NCBI GenBank assembly: GCA_023461075.1
Contig: JAEWNY010000014.1
Location: 1-6,406 of the forward strand
DNA: 6,406 nt
DNA from: Pseudomonadota bacterium
GTDB lineage: Bacteria > Pseudomonadota > Gammaproteobacteria > Xanthomonadales > Xanthomonadaceae
Direction: 5' to 3'
In this document: positions 5,018 to 6,406 of the stretch, one piece after another
How the letters are laid out: every line of letters starts with the position of its first letter
Numbering within the stretch: position 1 is the first letter of the stretch
The notes under the pieces: model-generated
Seen by the model: the letters and a program-made list of their open reading frames with translations, nothing else
Databases searched by the model: none
Told to the model about the DNA's origin: nothing
Position numbers and translations under genes: made by a program

Positions 5018-5550
5018 TTCGCGTCTGCCTTGCGGGCCCGCGATGACCAATGGATGTGGACGATGCGCCATCCCTCACTGCCGCGCTGGAGGATCATCGT
5101 TTCGGTGCCGAGGAAAGCCGCCGGCTTGCCCTCGCGAAACACATGGGTTTCGCTCTCGCTGGCGACCCAGGCCAGACTGCCTTCCACGCGCGCGACGCGT
5201 GGGCCGGATTCGACGCGCGCATCGCGCAGGAACGTGGCATCGGCGCCCGCATGATGGGCCAGGTATTCCTCGCGACTGCGCTCGGCGCCACCGCTTTCAA
5301 GGATCACCACGTCCGGCGCCAGCAAAGTGGAAACGGTGTCGAGATCGCCCGCCTTCAACGCCGCGGAGAAGCGTTCGACCACGGCGACGGCAGCAGCCGC
5401 TGGATCGGGCGCATCGACAGCTTGCGCCGTCGGTTGCGGGTCGGCGCGCAGTGAGGCGGCGAACGCCGGTCCCATCGGCAGCAGCACAAGGGCGTTCGCC
5501 AATAGCGTGCTTGTCAGAATCGTGCGCGCCGAAGCGGCCTTCTTGCTCAT
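5014..5550 (-). CDS. Periplasmic NTF2-like (SnoaL/DUF4440-type) protein
   Basis: This 178-aa protein carries a clear Sec signal peptide: basic MSKKAASAR, a hydrophobic core LLANALVLLP, and a probable cleavage after AFA at residue 31. After an Ala/Pro linker, residues about 52-172 look like an NTF2-like cone fold. AVAVVERFSAALKAGDLDTV, then LLAPDVVILESGG, EYLAHHAG and the closing strands ETMILQRGSEGWRIVHIHWS are typical of SnoaL/DUF4440 proteins. Its substrate is unknown. It lies between copB and the copper ATPase and is translationally coupled to the latter (ATGA, 5014-5017), so a periplasmic role in copper handling is likely but unproven. The start at 5550 is supported by GGGAG seven bases upstream; an in-frame ATG at 5580 would precede the signal peptide with ten unsuitable residues. 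It contains no cysteine and few histidines, so a classical copper-chaperone site is not apparent. Confidence 0.8.
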   Translation of the reverse strand: MSKKAASARTILTSTLLANALVLLPMGPAFAASLRADPQPTAQAVDAPDPAAAAVAVVERFSAALKAGDLDTVSTLLAPDVVILESGGAERSREEYLAHHAGADATFLRDARVESGPRVARVEGSLAWVASESETHVFREGKPAAFLGTETMILQRGSEGWRIVHIHWSSRARKADAK

Positions 5551-5592
5551 CGGATCACTCCCGCAACTGGATCGAACCACAGACTGCTTGCG

Positions 5593-6406
5593 TCACCACC
5601 ATAACCGCACACCGGCCACGATGCGGGTGTCTGACACGTCCGCACCGGCGGCACGGCGAAAATCAGCCGTGTTGCCGAAGGCGCGTTCGTGCTCAATGCC
5701 GACGTACGGCGCAAACTGGCGGCTAACTTCATAGCGCAGGCGGGCTCCCGCCTCCATCGTGCTCAATCCCGCGCCGATACCCAGGCGCGCATCGTCCTTG
5801 CCATGCAGGGCTGCCTCCGCCCGCCACTGCATGATCAGGCGGTTTGTGAACAGGGTGTCGTATTCGGCTTCCACTCGTGCCGCGGTGCGCCCGCCCTGCC
5901 CCACATAGGCCGTGGCCGCGACCTCGAACTTGTACGGCGCCACTCCCTGCACACCGAACGCGACCCATGTACGCGAGGGGCCTTCGCCGAAGTCATGGCG
6001 CACGCCTGTGACGACATCCCACCAGGCACGGACGCCTCGACTGTAGAGCACTTCGAAATCGGCACGTTCCACTTCCCCATCCCGTGCATGTCCTTCCGTG
6101 CGCAGCAACAGCTTCTGTATGTCACCTCCGACCCAGCCCATGCCTTCCCAACCCAGTTCGGTACCGTGGTCGGCGTCGGAAAATTCAAGTCGATCCAGCA
6201 GCCAATAGTCCTGGATGCTGGTGCCGTGCTTGTGGTGGTCATGCACCGTGGGAAACGCGGCTTGGCGATCGGCCTCGCTCACGGCCGGGATCGCCTCACG
6301 CGGCTTTGCATTCACCGGGAGCGAGTGGCTCATCTGCGAGTGGTCCATCTGCGAGTGGTCCATCTGCGAGTGGTCCATCTGCGAGTGGTCCATCTGCGAG
6401 TGGTCC
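5593..6406 (-). CDS. copB: Outer-membrane copper resistance protein CopB (5' end outside the window)
   Basis: The visible 270 residues are the mature part of CopB/PcoB, an outer-membrane beta-barrel of periplasmic copper resistance that usually acts with the multicopper oxidase CopA. The first visible residues are five DHSQM-type repeats, then a Met/His linker, then the conserved barrel: LDRLEF, GWEGMGWVGGDIQKLLLRTE, WWDVVTGVRHDF, GVQGVAPYKFEVAATAYVGQ, EAEYDTLFTNRLIMQWRAE, GKDDARLGIGAGLS, RYEVSRQFAPYVGIEHERAF and a C-terminal VAGVRLWW with terminal aromatics suited to outer-membrane insertion. The frame stays open to the edge (last full codon ends at 6405), so the ATG at 6393 is internal to the repeat and the signal peptide is missing. 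It is the first visible gene of the operon; 42 bp separate it from the NTF2-like gene, with no terminator seen. Confidence 0.95.
   Translation of the reverse strand, partial: DHSQMDHSQMDHSQMDHSQMDHSQMSHSLPVNAKPREAIPAVSEADRQAAFPTVHDHHKHGTSIQDYWLLDRLEFSDADHGTELGWEGMGWVGGDIQKLLLRTEGHARDGEVERADFEVLYSRGVRAWWDVVTGVRHDFGEGPSRTWVAFGVQGVAPYKFEVAATAYVGQGGRTAARVEAEYDTLFTNRLIMQWRAEAALHGKDDARLGIGAGLSTMEAGARLRYEVSRQFAPYVGIEHERAFGNTADFRRAAGADVSDTRIVAGVRLWW
6331..6406 (-). repeat. 15-bp tandem repeat encoding MDHSQ in copB
   Basis: CATCTGCGAGTGGTC is repeated five times without a single mismatch (6331-6345, 6346-6360, 6361-6375, 6376-6390, 6391-6405) and continues to the window edge. A degenerate copy precedes it at about 6316-6330 (encoding MSHSL). 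Each unit adds Met, Asp, His, Ser, Gln, giving a Met/His-rich copper-binding tail near the N-terminus of CopB. Perfect identity at DNA level points to recent slippage expansion, so copy number probably varies among strains. Confidence 0.9.

Noticed and set aside
2687..5071. Longer copper ATPase starting at 5071
   Set aside because: The extra 18 residues lie inside the upstream gene; the ATG at 5017 forms an ATGA overlap and begins a sensible N-terminus.
2942..5254. 770-aa open frame on the + strand
   Set aside because: It is antisense to the copper ATPase and NTF2-like genes, shows only His/Arg/Asp-rich composition typical of a GC-rich shadow, and has no domain.
5014..5580. NTF2-like protein starting at 5580
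   Set aside because: The ten extra residues would precede a clean signal peptide, and the GGGAG ribosome binding site fits the ATG at 5550.

Overview
The window looks like part of a plasmid or other accessory replicon from a GC-rich gammaproteobacterium. Xanthomonadaceae (Stenotrophomonas, Xanthomonas, Luteimonas and relatives) fit best. This rests on a KfrA-type plasmid protein, a copB-type copper operon of the style common in that family, and a small Xer-exploiting element with an activator of the VC1465/XafT type. The species assignment is inference.

Layout. Bases 35-997 (+) encode a KfrA-like coiled-coil DNA-binding protein. Bases 998-1248 are non-coding and hold inverted repeats, including a perfect 13-bp pair with a third copy of its CTGTGACA core. 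Bases 1249-2676 are the most unusual part: a 1400-bp element flanked by two dif-like Xer sites. The left site has a XerC arm and centre but no XerD arm; the right site is complete. Between them, on the + strand, lie three ORFs joined by ATGA overlaps, two clusters of strong hairpins, and no recombinase or replication initiator. Bases 2687-6406 (-) are a copper-resistance operon read in the order copB (5' end outside the window), a periplasmic NTF2-like protein, and a copper-exporting P1B ATPase. The ATPase gene stops 10 bp from the right Xer site and converges on the element.

Main finding. The first ORF of the element encodes a helix-turn-helix protein resembling the VC1465 family of Xer recombination activators (XafT of the Vibrio phage TLCphi). 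In the integrated state it has no credible start codon. The missing start lies 1400 bp away at the opposite end of the element: GGAGG at 2637-2641 and ATG at 2646-2648, exactly in frame. Recombining the two Xer sites would make a 1400-bp circle in which that ribosome binding site and ATG are fused to the headless ORF, giving a 183-aa protein whose first codons lie inside the attachment site. The sequence therefore implies a recombination-controlled gene: the circle expresses its Xer activator, and integration removes the activator's start signals. With no rep gene but several origin-like hairpins, the element looks like a minimal satellite of a filamentous (ssDNA) phage that uses host XerC/XerD and, presumably, a helper's replication protein.

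How the parts fit. The resident site rebuilt from the two ends (ACTTCGCATAA, TGTTTA, TTATGTTATTC) resembles the pdif sites that bound exchangeable gene modules on plasmids. The copper operon may itself be cargo next to such a site, with the satellite having used that site as its landing place.
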